The notes: generated by a model from the sequence alone, not told the origin. A stretch of DNA of 64,000 nucleotides from Terribacillus saccharophilus (GCF_002272745.1 NZ_NPBD01000016.1:34052-98051), one strand, 5' to 3'; positions 8,402 to 17,597 are shown, counted from the first letter of the stretch. Numbers and translations are program-made.

Positions 8402-9239
8402 TCGATTGTATTTTCGTGACAAGACTGCTGTCTTCATGTCTTTACTCACAACTGGTATCATTATTGTCCTTTATTTGCTTTTCTTGGCTGATGTGACGAC
8501 TGATTCGGCACAGCAAGCAGCACAGGGAGCAACTGGCATGAAAGAACTGATGCAAAGCTGGCTTCTCGCCGGAATCATTGTAGTCATTTCTCTGACAGTC
8601 ACATTGGCTGTTTTAAGTACGATGATTGAAGACGCCGTCAGCAATCAGTTGCACGCTTTACTGATCACACCAATAACAAGAACCCAATTGGTCATCGGAT
8701 ACCTATTATCCGCTTGGCTGATCGCTGTAATATTTTCTGTCGGCGCCTTGCTCATTGCTCAAGGATACTTCTGGTTAAATGATAAACCTACCGTTACTTG
8801 GAATGGCTTACTATCGGCTATCGGTTTAATCATGCTGATTACTTTTTCTTCCGCAACTTTCCTTTTCGCCATTACAGTTCTAATACGTTCCAGAAAATCT
8901 TTTTCATCTATGGGTACTCTGGTCGGTACCTTATCCGGTTTTCTGCTGGGCATCTACATACCAATTGGACAGCTGCCGGCCTTTGTACAGGAAATAACCA
9001 AGTTCTTTCCCCCGACTTATGGTGTTGCAGCATTGCGTGACGTTCTGATGCAGCCTGCAATTGAAACTACCTTTGCTGAAGCTCCGGTCTCCATTTTGGA
9101 TGAATTCAAAGAAACATTCGGTCTGCAAATCACCTTATTTGATTCAGCTGCTCAACTACCCGCCATACTTGGAATTCTCTTTCTGACAGGAGTAATATTT
9201 TTGAGTCTAGGTGTCTGGATGCGTTCAGTTCGGATGTAG
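8367..9239 (+). CDS. ABC-2 type transporter permease
   Basis: 290 residues, six predicted membrane helices in the ABC2_membrane arrangement, with the typical IEDAVSNQLHALLITPITRTQLVIGYLL-type cytoplasmic segment (about 86-112) and a large loop before the last helix. Partner of the ATPase at 7463; AAAGGAG precedes its ATG within the ATPase gene, so production of the two is coupled. Last gene of the LytTR-DUF3021-ABC operon. Confidence 0.9.
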   Translation: MHTIWQLTKRSNRLYFRDKTAVFMSLLTTGIIIVLYLLFLADVTTDSAQQAAQGATGMKELMQSWLLAGIIVVISLTVTLAVLSTMIEDAVSNQLHALLITPITRTQLVIGYLLSAWLIAVIFSVGALLIAQGYFWLNDKPTVTWNGLLSAIGLIMLITFSSATFLFAITVLIRSRKSFSSMGTLVGTLSGFLLGIYIPIGQLPAFVQEITKFFPPTYGVAALRDVLMQPAIETTFAEAPVSILDEFKETFGLQITLFDSAAQLPAILGILFLTGVIFLSLGVWMRSVRM

Positions 9240-9365
9240 ATTAACTATGCTATTGGGTACTAAAAAGTATTATAGAATGATGTTATATCATTCTTCAAAT
9301 TGTATACAACCAGTTTAAATTCTTTGCAGTTGTGTATAGATTATCAAGGAATATAGTATAAAAAA

Positions 9366-9408
9366 TGAAAAGCACCTTCATCCAAATGCGATGCAGGTGC
9401 TTATTTTT
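9366..9408. terminator. Terminator between the ABC operon and the recombinase-like gene
   Basis: Perfect 8-bp arms AAGCACCT (9370-9377) / AGGTGCTT (9395-9402) flanked by A-rich and T-rich sides, so it can serve both converging genes. The preceding 130 bases hold only weak dyads (AGAATGA/TCATTCT at 9274-9294). Confidence 0.75.
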
Positions 9409-9451
9409 CAGCTAAACAAACGATTGATTATAAAACAAATGCCGACAAAAT

Positions 9452-9973
9452 CTATTCTTGAAGATACCGATACAGCGTTGTCTTACTGATACCTGTTTCA
9501 ATGGTTATATCGGCTATCGAGTACTTCTTGCTTTGATACATATCGATAGCTTTTTGAACATTCCTATCTGGTTTACGCGGTCTTCCACCCGCTCGGTTCC
9601 TTGCTTTTGCTTCGGAAAGTCCTGCCTTGGTTCTCTCCCCTACTACTTCTTTCCGGAATACGACAATCTGCTCCAAATGCTGAAAAAACGAATCATCTCT
9701 CGTATCAATACTATCCTCGATCGATACCAAATCCGCTTGCTTCTCCTGCAGATTACGGCAAATTTCGATCAGATGCTTTGTCGAATTTGCCAGGCTGTAA
9801 AGCTTACGTACAACTAGCACATCACCCCGCTGCAGCTTCTCCAAAAGCTCCTCTAATAGAGGCTGACCCTGCACGTCCTCTTTCTCTTCCATCAATCTCT
9901 CGCAGTTCATTATTTCTGTTGGCTGACTGTCCCATTTTTCTTGTACGAATTCCCGTATATATCCAATCTTCAT
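9452..9973 (-). CDS. Serine recombinase (resolvase) homologue lacking catalytic residues
   Basis: 173 residues with the resolvase/invertase layout: N-terminal catalytic fold, long E helix (ERTKAGLSEAKARNRAGGRPRK) and C-terminal helix-turn-helix (SIADITIETGISKTTLYRYL). The active-site motif Y-x-R-V-S-T reads YIREFV, so the nucleophilic serine is replaced by Phe9, and the usual KLDRLGRS reads KLYSLANS, losing the conserved Asp and two Arg. It should not be able to cleave DNA. The DNA-binding parts look intact, suggesting a role as a binding protein or regulator, or slow decay of a former recombinase. Divergent from the SulP operon. Confidence 0.85.
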   Translation of the reverse strand: MKIGYIREFVQEKWDSQPTEIMNCERLMEEKEDVQGQPLLEELLEKLQRGDVLVVRKLYSLANSTKHLIEICRNLQEKQADLVSIEDSIDTRDDSFFQHLEQIVVFRKEVVGERTKAGLSEAKARNRAGGRPRKPDRNVQKAIDMYQSKKYSIADITIETGISKTTLYRYLQE

Positions 9974-9994
9974 TTTATCTCACTCCAAATAAAG

Positions 9995-10026
9995 TACCAA
10001 AAACGGTAGTTTTGGTTCCAAAACTA
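9995..10026. promoter_or_regulatory. Palindromic operator-like site between the recombinase homologue and sulP
   Basis: A perfect palindrome TAGTTTTGG-TT-CCAAAACTA occupies 10007-10026, and an extra inverted half-site ACCAAAA starts at 9996, giving three half-sites in 31 bp. It sits in the divergent intergenic region, as a resolvase binding site or repressor operator would. Confidence 0.5.
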
Positions 10027-10066
10027 ACTGAATCGTGTTACAGTAAGCTTATCAAAATTCGGACCC

Positions 10067-10089
10067 GACTTCTATGAGACTTAGAAGTC
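10067..10089 (+). repeat. Hairpin in the sulP leader
   Basis: 8-bp arms GACTTCTA / TAGAAGTC with a 7-nt loop, 32 nt before the sulP start. No T-run follows. Possible operator or mRNA structure. Confidence 0.45.
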
Positions 10090-10120
10090 ATAAAAATAAT
10101 AAAAATGAGGTGTATGTAAC

Positions 10121-11593
10121 TTGGCAACAGCAAAATTAAATAAGCAATGGTTTGGCAACATCCGCGGGGACATCCTTTCTGGTATCGTTGTTGCTTTGGC
10201 TTTAATCCCCGAGGCAATCGCATTCTCCATCATCGCAGGCGTGGACCCGATGGTCGGATTATATGCATCCTTCTCAATGGCAGTTGTCATTGCTATCGTC
10301 GGCGGCAGACCGGCAATGATTTCTGCAGCAACCGGCGCAATGGCGTTATTGATGGTGACATTAGTAAAGGATCACGGGTTGCAATACTTATTCGCAACTA
10401 CGATTCTGACTGGGGTATTACAGCTCTTATTCGGCATATTAGGTATTGCCCGTTTTATGAAATTCATCCCGCGTTCTGTCATGATCGGATTCGTGAACGC
10501 ACTCGCTATTCTGATTTTCATGGCGCAGGTTCCACATTTCATTGGCATCAATATATCCACCTATATCGTAGTAGGACTCACGCTTGCCATCATTTATCTG
10601 TTCCCGCTCATCACGAAAGCTGTTCCTGCTCCGCTTGTGGCCATTCTGGCAGTGACAATTATGTCGATGTTCCTGCATATCGATGTCCGGACCGTTGGTG
10701 ATCTAGGGGAAATCCAGCAAGCACTGCCTTCCTTTCTTATTCCAAACATCCCGCTCAACTTAGAGACATTGCAAATCATCTTCCCGACTGCACTAGCTTT
10801 GTCGATCGTCGGATTGCTGGAATCCTTGCTGACTGCGTCTATCGTCGATGACATGACGGATACAGGCAGTAACAAGAACAAAGAAGCCCGAGGACAAGGT
10901 ATTGCCAATATTTTAACTGGCTTTTTCGGCGGGATGGCTGGCTGTGCAATGATCGGACAGTCCGTTATCAACGTCAAATCAGGCGGACGGGGACGACTCT
11001 CTACGCTTGTTGCAGGTATATTCCTTATGTTCTTAATTCTCGTATTAGGAGACTGGGTAGTGAAAATCCCGATGCCCGCTCTAGTCGGTGTTATGATCAT
11101 GGTTTGTATCGGTACATTTGACTGGTCTTCCCTGCGCAGCCTTACCCGCGTTCCTTTATCGGATTCAATAGTCATGGTAGTAACCGTCATCGCTGTAGTG
11201 GCGACGCATAACCTATCCATCGGTGTATTCATCGGTATTCTGCTTAGCGCTATTTTCTTTGTTGCTAAAATATCGAAAGTGAAAGTCGAAAAAAGAACCG
11301 ATACTACAGCAGAACATATTCGTTACACTATTACCGGACAGCTGTTCTTTGCTTCCGTGACCGAATTCATGAACAGTTTCTTCTATGAGGATATGGCAAA
11401 ACAAGTAACTCTTAATTTCACAAACACACATGTTTGGGATGACTCCGCAGTGGCAGCGATTGACAAAATCGTGCTAAAATTCAAGGAGAAGGGCTCTTCC
11501 GTTACTTTGGAAGGGTTGAACAAGGATAGCCAGGCACTTTTGCACAAATTGACAACTAACGATTCAACACATGTGAACGTATCAAACCACTAA
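10121..11593 (+). CDS. SulP-family anion transporter with STAS domain
   Basis: 490 residues. The N-terminal 375 residues form the SLC26/SulP transport core with about ten or more helices (signatures [18 protein letters not shown] and PMVGLYASF near the start); a STAS domain follows at about 395-485. Bacterial SulP proteins move sulfate, bicarbonate or dicarboxylates; the anion cannot be told here. The start is a TTG 8 nt after GAGGTG; no ATG fits. A universal stress protein follows after 14 nt, a common pairing. Confidence 0.92.
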   Translation: MATAKLNKQWFGNIRGDILSGIVVALALIPEAIAFSIIAGVDPMVGLYASFSMAVVIAIVGGRPAMISAATGAMALLMVTLVKDHGLQYLFATTILTGVLQLLFGILGIARFMKFIPRSVMIGFVNALAILIFMAQVPHFIGINISTYIVVGLTLAIIYLFPLITKAVPAPLVAILAVTIMSMFLHIDVRTVGDLGEIQQALPSFLIPNIPLNLETLQIIFPTALALSIVGLLESLLTASIVDDMTDTGSNKNKEARGQGIANILTGFFGGMAGCAMIGQSVINVKSGGRGRLSTLVAGIFLMFLILVLGDWVVKIPMPALVGVMIMVCIGTFDWSSLRSLTRVPLSDSIVMVVTVIAVVATHNLSIGVFIGILLSAIFFVAKISKVKVEKRTDTTAEHIRYTITGQLFFASVTEFMNSFFYEDMAKQVTLNFTNTHVWDDSAVAAIDKIVLKFKEKGSSVTLEGLNKDSQALLHKLTTNDSTHVNVSNH

Positions 11594-11607
11594 AAGGCGG
11601 TGCATCC

Positions 11608-12036
11608 ATGTATAAGAAAATCGTAGTAGCAATTGACGGGTCCGACCACTCCTTCCTAGCAGCAGAGCATGCCATCCAACTGGCGAAGCTGCAGCCTGGA
11701 ACCCATGTGGAGGGAATTCAAGTACTTGATTATGAAAAGACCAAAGCAGATGTTCTGCACAGTACTGATCCAATTCAACTGCAAAGCAAACGCGACGAAA
11801 AGCTACAGCGTTTTCGTGATGCATTCGAAGCGGCATCCATTCAGTACAAGCTGATAATGAAACACGGCGAACCAGCGCCGATGATCTTAGAGCATGCACG
11901 CGATACACGAGCTGACCTTATTATCATCGGTAGTCGCGGACTGAATCCACTCCAGGAAATCGTCCTTGGAAGTGTCAGCAGCCGTGTAGCCAAACGAGCC
12001 AAATGCTCTGTTATGATTGTCAAATACCTGTCATAA
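11608..12036 (+). CDS. Universal stress protein UspA family
   Basis: 142 residues, one Usp domain. The ATP-binding pattern G-x2-G-x9-G-(S/T) is present near the C-terminus (GSRGLNPLQEIVLGS), and the N-terminus KKIVVAIDGSDHS is canonical, so it belongs to the ATP-binding subclass. Second gene of the sulP operon, AAAGGCGG before its ATG, and followed by a strong terminator. Probably modulates or reports on the neighbouring transporter; direct evidence is lacking. Confidence 0.92.
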   Translation: MYKKIVVAIDGSDHSFLAAEHAIQLAKLQPGTHVEGIQVLDYEKTKADVLHSTDPIQLQSKRDEKLQRFRDAFEAASIQYKLIMKHGEPAPMILEHARDTRADLIIIGSRGLNPLQEIVLGSVSSRVAKRAKCSVMIVKYLS

Positions 12037-12038
12037 CA

Positions 12039-12071
12039 AAAGGCTGCCGAAGGATTTCGGCAGCCTTTTTC
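12039..12071 (+). terminator. Terminator of the sulP-usp operon
   Basis: AAGGCTGCCGAA / TTCGGCAGCCTT stem followed by five T. Confidence 0.9.
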
Positions 12072-12109
12072 ATAGCCTATACTAAATGAATTATTAGAGG
12101 TGTGAATTA

Positions 12110-12562
12110 ATGAAGATACGCGAGCTGCACCCAACTGAAATACCGCCCATGGATCTCTTGCTCGAAGCAGATCCATCTAAGACAAAAATAGCGTCCTACC
12201 TTCGTCATGGAAGCAGTTTTATTGCAGAAATAGACAATCATATCTCGGGCATTTACGTTCTGCTGCCGACCAGCTCAGACATCGCGGAAGTAATCAACAT
12301 TTCTGTAAGAGAAGCTGATCAAGGAAAAGGTATAGGTAAAAAACTCATCCAACATGCGATTGAGCAAGCCCGCGCACAGAGCTATGCTTATCTGGAAGTA
12401 GGAACAGGCAATTCCAGTATCGATCAAATTGCCTTTTATCAAAAATGCGGCTTCAGGATGGCAACGATTGATCATGATTTCTTTCTCCGTCACTACGATG
12501 AACCTATTTTTGAAAATGGTATTCAGTGTAGAGATATGGTCCGTTTTCACTACAAATTATAA
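12110..12562 (+). CDS. GNAT-family N-acetyltransferase
   Basis: 150 residues, a single GNAT domain. The acetyl-CoA binding loop is EADQGKGIGKKLIQHAIEQA (about 67-86; Q-x-x-G-x-G/A), followed by FYQKCGFR typical of motif B. Preceded by AGAGGTG. Substrate unknown. Stands alone between the sulP-usp terminator and the zinc-ribbon gene. Confidence 0.9.
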   Translation: MKIRELHPTEIPPMDLLLEADPSKTKIASYLRHGSSFIAEIDNHISGIYVLLPTSSDIAEVINISVREADQGKGIGKKLIQHAIEQARAQSYAYLEVGTGNSSIDQIAFYQKCGFRMATIDHDFFLRHYDEPIFENGIQCRDMVRFHYKL

Positions 12563-12667
12563 ACTGCATATCTTCTCTCTTGACCTTTATAGTCGTTTTT
12601 TATTGGTTTTTATAATAAAAATTCCATTTTTCCAAATTAATTCCCTTATTAATCTAGATATTTAGTA

Positions 12668-12719
12668 GGATAATATTATAATAATAATGCTGTCTTTATT
12701 ATTTTTATAATATTATTCC
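12668..12719. repeat. AT-rich imperfect palindrome upstream of the TcaA-like gene
   Basis: GGATAATATTATAA and its near-complement ending in TTCC bracket about 20 bases, 25 nt before the start codon. It overlaps the likely promoter and could be an operator or an mRNA hairpin that affects translation. Confidence 0.5.
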
Positions 12720-12743
12720 GATAAGACAGGGAAAGGGGAACTT

Positions 12744-14345
12744 ATGAAGTTCTGTAAAGAATGCGGTAAGGAGCTGAAGCCCAGTGCGCAATTTTGTAAT
12801 AATTGTGGCACAAACGCGAGCGGTACATCCACTCCTCAGCGTCAGCAACAAACCGCACCCAAGAAAAAAATGAGTAAGAAAAACAAAATCATTCTAGCGA
12901 GTGTCATCGCCGTCCTTATTATCCTGTTTGCCGGCTACAAAACCGGAGAAGCCATGACCTCTAAGGAAAAGGTGATTGACAAGTTCGAAACCGCATTAGC
13001 AGAGAAAGATGCAAATAAACTTGCTAAAATTCTCACTACAGATGATAAAGAACTTACAATCAATGAAAATTCAGTCAAAGGTTTAATTAATTTCTACAAT
13101 GAAAATCCAGAAAAATTGGACATTCTGGTAGCGGATATGAGAAGACAAACGGAGGAATCAGTCGCATATGCCACTGGTCCAGTCCACCTCTCCAAAGATG
13201 GCAAGAAACTTCTGTTATATGATAATTATGAAATTAATGTCCAGCCCTATTACATAACGCTAGCCACTGCTTATAAAGATTCTATCCTTAAAGTAGATGG
13301 TAAAGAAGTAGGAAAGGCAGATGAAGACGATTTTGAGAAAACTTATGGTCCATTCATACCTGGCACCCACGATGTATCTGCAACTCTGACAAAAAATATG
13401 GTAGAGATGGCTGCCGCAGAAAGCCTCGATCTTTACAGTGAAGATACGAATCCATACATTGATTTGCAGGTAGAAGCGTCCATAAATGAAGAGACAAGAA
13501 AACAGATTATGGACCAAATTAATGTTGTTGGCGATCAGCTTACACACGCGAAGGCTGCTAAAGACACGAGCGTGTTGAAAGACGTAGGAGAACCTTTCAA
13601 ACAAATGATCCAAGATGATATAGATGACTTGGATTATTTGTTTAAAACAACGTACAAAGGCTCTTACCTTTCATCGGAATTTGATATGGATTCATTTGAT
13701 GTTTCTAAATATGAGCCTGGCTGGGCAGTAACAGTCGATGTAAGTCAAACATTCAATGAAGCTGAAATTTATGATGAATATTCTGATGAACTTAAGAAGC
13801 AGTCTCATGAATTGACTTTTATCATGTTGTATGATGAAAAAGCAAAGAAATGGCAAGTATATAATGCAGAAAATAGACTGTTTAGCTCCATCGGCGAAAA
13901 CACAAAAATAGTGGAGAACAAGGAGCCTACAGTATATGCAGCTGATGGATCTGCCAAATCCGATGAAACAAAAAAGGATGACGACGGCGCTGAAGGGGAT
14001 ATTCCTGATACAGCAGTCACATTAATGGACAACTATCTATATGGTTTAATCGGTGCAATTAATTACGATAGCTTCAGCAGCGTTTCTCCTTATATGGCAG
14101 ATGGTTCTGCGTTATACGAATCACAACGGACACTTGTTGATAATCTAACGTCTAAAAGTATCACAGAATCCCTAGATGATTATGAGATTACAAGCTATAA
14201 AGAAGATGGCGACTCAGCAACTATCACAACAAAAGAGTCGATTACAATATCTTACAGCAATGGCACCTCCGAACAACAAGATTATAACTGGACTTACACA
14301 GCAGAAAAATCCGGAGATGATTGGCAGCTGACTAATATTGAGTAA
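12744..14345 (+). CDS. TcaA/YvbJ-like zinc-ribbon membrane protein
   Basis: 533 residues. An N-terminal zinc ribbon (CKECGKEL, then CNNCG, residues 3-23), a basic linker, one membrane helix at about 50-70, then a long extracellular part with repeated NTF2- and TcaA-like domains. The layout matches S. aureus TcaA and B. subtilis YvbJ, which influence glycopeptide susceptibility and envelope stress. AAAGGGGAA precedes the ATG. Converges on another zinc-ribbon membrane protein with which it shares a terminator. Confidence 0.85.
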   Translation: MKFCKECGKELKPSAQFCNNCGTNASGTSTPQRQQQTAPKKKMSKKNKIILASVIAVLIILFAGYKTGEAMTSKEKVIDKFETALAEKDANKLAKILTTDDKELTINENSVKGLINFYNENPEKLDILVADMRRQTEESVAYATGPVHLSKDGKKLLLYDNYEINVQPYYITLATAYKDSILKVDGKEVGKADEDDFEKTYGPFIPGTHDVSATLTKNMVEMAAAESLDLYSEDTNPYIDLQVEASINEETRKQIMDQINVVGDQLTHAKAAKDTSVLKDVGEPFKQMIQDDIDDLDYLFKTTYKGSYLSSEFDMDSFDVSKYEPGWAVTVDVSQTFNEAEIYDEYSDELKKQSHELTFIMLYDEKAKKWQVYNAENRLFSSIGENTKIVENKEPTVYAADGSAKSDETKKDDDGAEGDIPDTAVTLMDNYLYGLIGAINYDSFSSVSPYMADGSALYESQRTLVDNLTSKSITESLDDYEITSYKEDGDSATITTKESITISYSNGTSEQQDYNWTYTAEKSGDDWQLTNIE

Positions 14346-14347
14346 AT

Positions 14348-14384
14348 GAAAAAAGCACATCAGCTAAGCTGATGTGCTTTTTTC
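14348..14384. terminator. Perfect bidirectional terminator
   Basis: A 37-bp palindrome with 18-bp arms around one base at 14366 (core CATCAGCT-A-AGCTGATG), A-run on one side and T-run on the other. It serves both converging genes, and the stop codon of the minus-strand gene overlaps its right edge. Confidence 0.93.
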
Positions 14385-15168
14385 AATAAAACAGATTACC
14401 AAAATCAGAATACTGCAGTGAATCTACTAACATAGAGAACATGATCCCAAGAACAATGCTTGTAATTACATAGACAATCAATACTAAATAGACATTATCA
14501 ATCCCGCGCTGTCTATCCTGTTTGAAACCTGGAATCAAAATTAACGGAACGATGAACAGGGCAAAAGAAAATCCACTAATCACTAAAACAATACCCCAAA
14601 ATTCCAATCCAATAAATGTAAATAATGCGCCAACTATCATTATAGCAGTAAACGGAACCAGCAAGCTGCCATACCGAACAAGGACAGATTTATAGGATGC
14701 GGTTGACTGATCTAGCTTCAATACACCAAAGATAATTGTCGCAAAAATAAATAGGAATACAGCAAAGACAATGACAGGCTTTACTACTACTTCTCCGAAT
14801 GGTACTTCAAAATAACTTTGTCTATTAGCTTGGAAATAGAGAGTCAACGGAATGATCAATGAGAATAAAACAAATGTAATAATAGCATTCACAAAATTAT
14901 CCGTTCCGTATTTCATTCCATTTCCATCAGGACGCTTTAAGACATCAAAGAAGTAAGAAAAGTACTGTTTAGACACTTTTTTCGTTGTCTCCAAATATTC
15001 ATTCGCTTTTCCACTGGCATCTTGCTGACTTGATGCTGCTTGCTGTGTTTGGGTTACAGCAGATTGCGTTGTATTTGCTGTAGTTTGCCCTTCCAAAGCC
15101 GCACCGCAATTCTCGCAAAACTTACTCTCTTCTGTACTGTTGTGTCCACACGACGGACAAGATACCAT
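14383..15168 (-). CDS. Zinc-ribbon protein with YIP1-like membrane domain
   Basis: 261 residues. Zinc ribbon at the N-terminus (CPSCGHNS, CENCG), a Gln/Ser/Thr linker to about residue 60, then five or six membrane helices in a YIP1/DUF-type bundle. The zinc ribbon is probably cytoplasmic. The frame is open 11 codons earlier, but AAGGGAG lies 8 nt from the ATG at 15168. No known function; the convergent neighbour has the same kind of ribbon, suggesting that they share a surface-stress role. Confidence 0.8.
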   Translation of the reverse strand: MVSCPSCGHNSTEESKFCENCGAALEGQTTANTTQSAVTQTQQAASSQQDASGKANEYLETTKKVSKQYFSYFFDVLKRPDGNGMKYGTDNFVNAIITFVLFSLIIPLTLYFQANRQSYFEVPFGEVVVKPVIVFAVFLFIFATIIFGVLKLDQSTASYKSVLVRYGSLLVPFTAIMIVGALFTFIGLEFWGIVLVISGFSFALFIVPLILIPGFKQDRQRGIDNVYLVLIVYVITSIVLGIMFSMLVDSLQYSDFGNLFY

Positions 15169-15269
15169 AAAATCTACTCCCTTACCTAAAAAATTGCACA
15201 TTTATCTATGTACTTCCTCATTATACAAAAAATAGGTCAAAAGAGTCAGTGTTTATTAGAATATGCGTG

Positions 15270-15299
15270 AAAAAAGACATACACTTCCTTGTGTATGCC
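15270..15299 (-). terminator. Terminator of the S-box monooxygenase unit
   Basis: CATACAC (15278-15284) / GTGTATG (15291-15297), followed on the minus strand by TCTTTTTT. Confidence 0.8.
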
Positions 15300-15307
15300 T
15301 AGGTAAT

Positions 15308-16612
15308 TTAATCCGGTATGGCAGATAGCTCTGTTAAACCCAAATTCTCTCGCAGTGTTCGACTCTTGTAATCTGTCGAATAATAGCCCTGTTCTTCCAG
15401 TATGGGCAGAACATGTGTTACAAGTTCTTCTAGCGCGGGCGCTAGTATAGGCGCACCGAAGATAAAGCCATCAGCAGCATCTTGGTCGATCCATTCTATC
15501 AGCTTATTTGCAATCTGCTCATAAGTCCCGAAAAATTCACCTTTCGGCACTGTCAGCTGCAGAGCTGTCTCTCTGAGAGTAAGCTGCTGATCCTCTGCTC
15601 GCTGTTTGATACCATCTGTCGTAGATTGAAAGCCACTTTTCCCAACATCTCCGATATCCGGAAAAGGTTCGTCGAGTGGGTATTGTCTGAAATCAAAGTG
15701 ATCGAAGAATCTGCCCAGATAAAGCAATGCATCATCAATCGATGTGTAGGAGAGAATTTTCTTATACTTTTCTTCTGCTTCAGCCAACGTTTCCCCTCCG
15801 ATGACCTGGATACCAGGGAAAACACGAAGCTGTCTCCCATACTTCTCTGCCCGGCCTTTTACATCCTTATAATACTGCTTAGCTTCCTCCAAAGTCGCAG
15901 CATTGGTAAAGACCGCATCGGCATTGGCCGCAGCGAATGCTTTGCCCGATTCTGAGGCCCCTGCTTGGAAGATGACTGGCTGGCCCTGCGGTGAACGAGC
16001 GATATTCAATGGTCCTTTCACTGAAAAATAATCGCCGTTGTGATCAAGTGTGTGCATCTTTTCTTCATCGAAGAATTGGCCTGTTTCCCTGTCACGCACA
16101 AAGGCACCATCTTCCCAGGAATGCCATAATCCCTGCACGACCTCCAGGTACTCCTCAGCAATTCGATACCGTTCTGCATGATCCGGATGCTGTCCTTTAT
16201 TATAATTAGCAGCCGCTCCTTTATTCGGGGAAGTGACAAGATTCCATCCTGCCCTGCCTCCGCTAAGCATATCCAGGGACGCAAATTGTCTGGCTACGGT
16301 GAAAGGTTCACTATAGGTGGTGGATAGCGTTCCAACGAGTCCTATATAACTTGTTACCGACGCCAAAGCAGATAATAAAGTCAAAGGCTCGAAGCGATTT
16401 AGAAAATGCGGGATGGACTGATTACTAATGCTTAATCCATCAGCAATGAAGGCAAATGTGAACCCTACAGCTTCTGCCTGCTTCACGACAGACTGGTAAT
16501 AGCGGATATTCACACTTGCATCAACAGGGGTACGAGGATCCTTCCACGCATGCATATGGTTTCCCGGCCCTTGAATCATGATACCGAATTGTATCTTTTT
16601 AGCTGCTGACAT
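15308..16612 (-). CDS. FMN-dependent monooxygenase, NtaA/SnaA/DszA family (CmoJ/YtnJ-like)
   Basis: 434 residues, a luciferase-like barrel of the NtaA/SnaA/DszA class that uses FMNH2 from a separate reductase. The family start is clear (IQFGIMIQGPGNHMHAWKDP) as are SGGRAGWNLVTSPN and PVIFQAGASESGK. B. subtilis YtnJ (CmoJ), of the same length and class, works in recycling of modified cysteines. It overlaps the upstream luciferase-like gene by 14 nt. The pair appears to lie in an S-box transcript, supporting a sulfur-compound substrate, but the exact one is unknown. Confidence 0.87.
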   Translation of the reverse strand: MSAAKKIQFGIMIQGPGNHMHAWKDPRTPVDASVNIRYYQSVVKQAEAVGFTFAFIADGLSISNQSIPHFLNRFEPLTLLSALASVTSYIGLVGTLSTTYSEPFTVARQFASLDMLSGGRAGWNLVTSPNKGAAANYNKGQHPDHAERYRIAEEYLEVVQGLWHSWEDGAFVRDRETGQFFDEEKMHTLDHNGDYFSVKGPLNIARSPQGQPVIFQAGASESGKAFAAANADAVFTNAATLEEAKQYYKDVKGRAEKYGRQLRVFPGIQVIGGETLAEAEEKYKKILSYTSIDDALLYLGRFFDHFDFRQYPLDEPFPDIGDVGKSGFQSTTDGIKQRAEDQQLTLRETALQLTVPKGEFFGTYEQIANKLIEWIDQDAADGFIFGAPILAPALEELVTHVLPILEEQGYYSTDYKSRTLRENLGLTELSAIPD

Positions 16613-17597
16613 CCGCTTTCTCCTTTCTAGCCGAATGGTGCTGAGAAGGGCTGAGTAATTGGAAGGATTGCATCCGTTGTTCCTTTGTCCCGATGCTCGT
16701 TAGAAGCAGAAATTCGTCTATATCGTGCTCCTGCTGCAACTGTTCCAAACGATGGTGTACATCATTTGCTGTACCAGCGATAACTTCTATCGTATGTGAT
16801 TCAATTTCGAACGCCTCTCCTGTCTCACGTCCTAACTTCTCTGCTTCTTCCCTTGTCGTCACCGTGACTGTCTTACCAGCTGTTTTAACTCTATATACCT
16901 TACTATCCTCGGCTAAAGCTACAGCTGTTTGCCTGCTATGCGCAGCAAAGACCGGAAGACAGCAAATGAACCTGCCATCCGGGTACTGTTTCCGGTAAGC
17001 CTGCGCTGTGCGTTGCAATTCCTCTCTATCACCATTGATAAATGCTGCAAATACGAAGTTCCAGTGATGCTCAGCAGCAAGTTCAGCACTTTTCACGCCC
17101 GCTCCCAACAGAAATCTATCTGGGGGTTCTGCTGGGATAGGACTAGGCAATGCACTTGTATAGCTGCCTCTCAAAAGCCTATCCAGCTCTTGAAGTTTCT
17201 CTGTAAAAGGAATCGTGTCCGGCCCGCCTTGCCGCAGTGCCTCTGACGTTTTTGGTCCTCCGCCAGGTCCTTTTCCTATTCCTGCATCAATACGGCCAGA
17301 CGCAAGATTTGCTAAGACGTGGAAGTTTTCAGCTACCTTATACGGGCTGTAATGCTGAAGCATAACACCTCCGCTGCCAATCCGGATCGTTTTAGTTTTA
17401 GCCAGCAAATAAGACATCAGGATTTCAGGTGAAGCGCCTGCAAGCTCTTCTTTTCCATGATGCTCTGAAACCCAGAATCGTTCATATCCCCATTCTTCTG
17501 CTTGCTCGGCAAGTCGAATAGTAGCCTGCAGCGCATCTTGCGGATTATCTTCATCCGCTATTCTGCTTTGATCCAGAATGCCCAATCGATAGGTCAT
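16599..17597 (-). CDS. LLM-class flavin-dependent oxidoreductase (YtmO/CmoO-like)
   Basis: 332 residues, bacterial luciferase-like barrel of the MsnO-like group: RLGILDQSRI, RFWVSEHHG, IRIGSGGVMLQHYSPYKVAE and the loop LASGRIDAGIGKGPGG. B. subtilis YtmO is a close type and sits in the same operon as YtnJ. GGGGAGG precedes the ATG at 17597; the frame's 12 upstream codons lack a site. It overlaps the following monooxygenase gene, so both are made together. No terminator separates it from homoserine dehydrogenase upstream. Confidence 0.85.
   Translation of the reverse strand: MTYRLGILDQSRIADEDNPQDALQATIRLAEQAEEWGYERFWVSEHHGKEELAGASPEILMSYLLAKTKTIRIGSGGVMLQHYSPYKVAENFHVLANLASGRIDAGIGKGPGGGPKTSEALRQGGPDTIPFTEKLQELDRLLRGSYTSALPSPIPAEPPDRFLLGAGVKSAELAAEHHWNFVFAAFINGDREELQRTAQAYRKQYPDGRFICCLPVFAAHSRQTAVALAEDSKVYRVKTAGKTVTVTTREEAEKLGRETGEAFEIESHTIEVIAGTANDVHHRLEQLQQEHDIDEFLLLTSIGTKEQRMQSFQLLSPSQHHSARKEKADVSS

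Noticed and set aside
9274..9338. Dyads AGAATGA/TCATTCT and TATACAAC/GTTGTGTATA as recombination sites for the recombinase homologue
   Set aside because: Short, AT-rich and unrelated to each other; the palindrome at 9995-10026 is a much better candidate.
10594..11232. 212-codon minus-strand ORF opposite sulP
   Set aside because: Composition is that of an antisense shadow (Pro/Thr/Ile-rich), no ribosome site, and sulP is an intact recognised gene.
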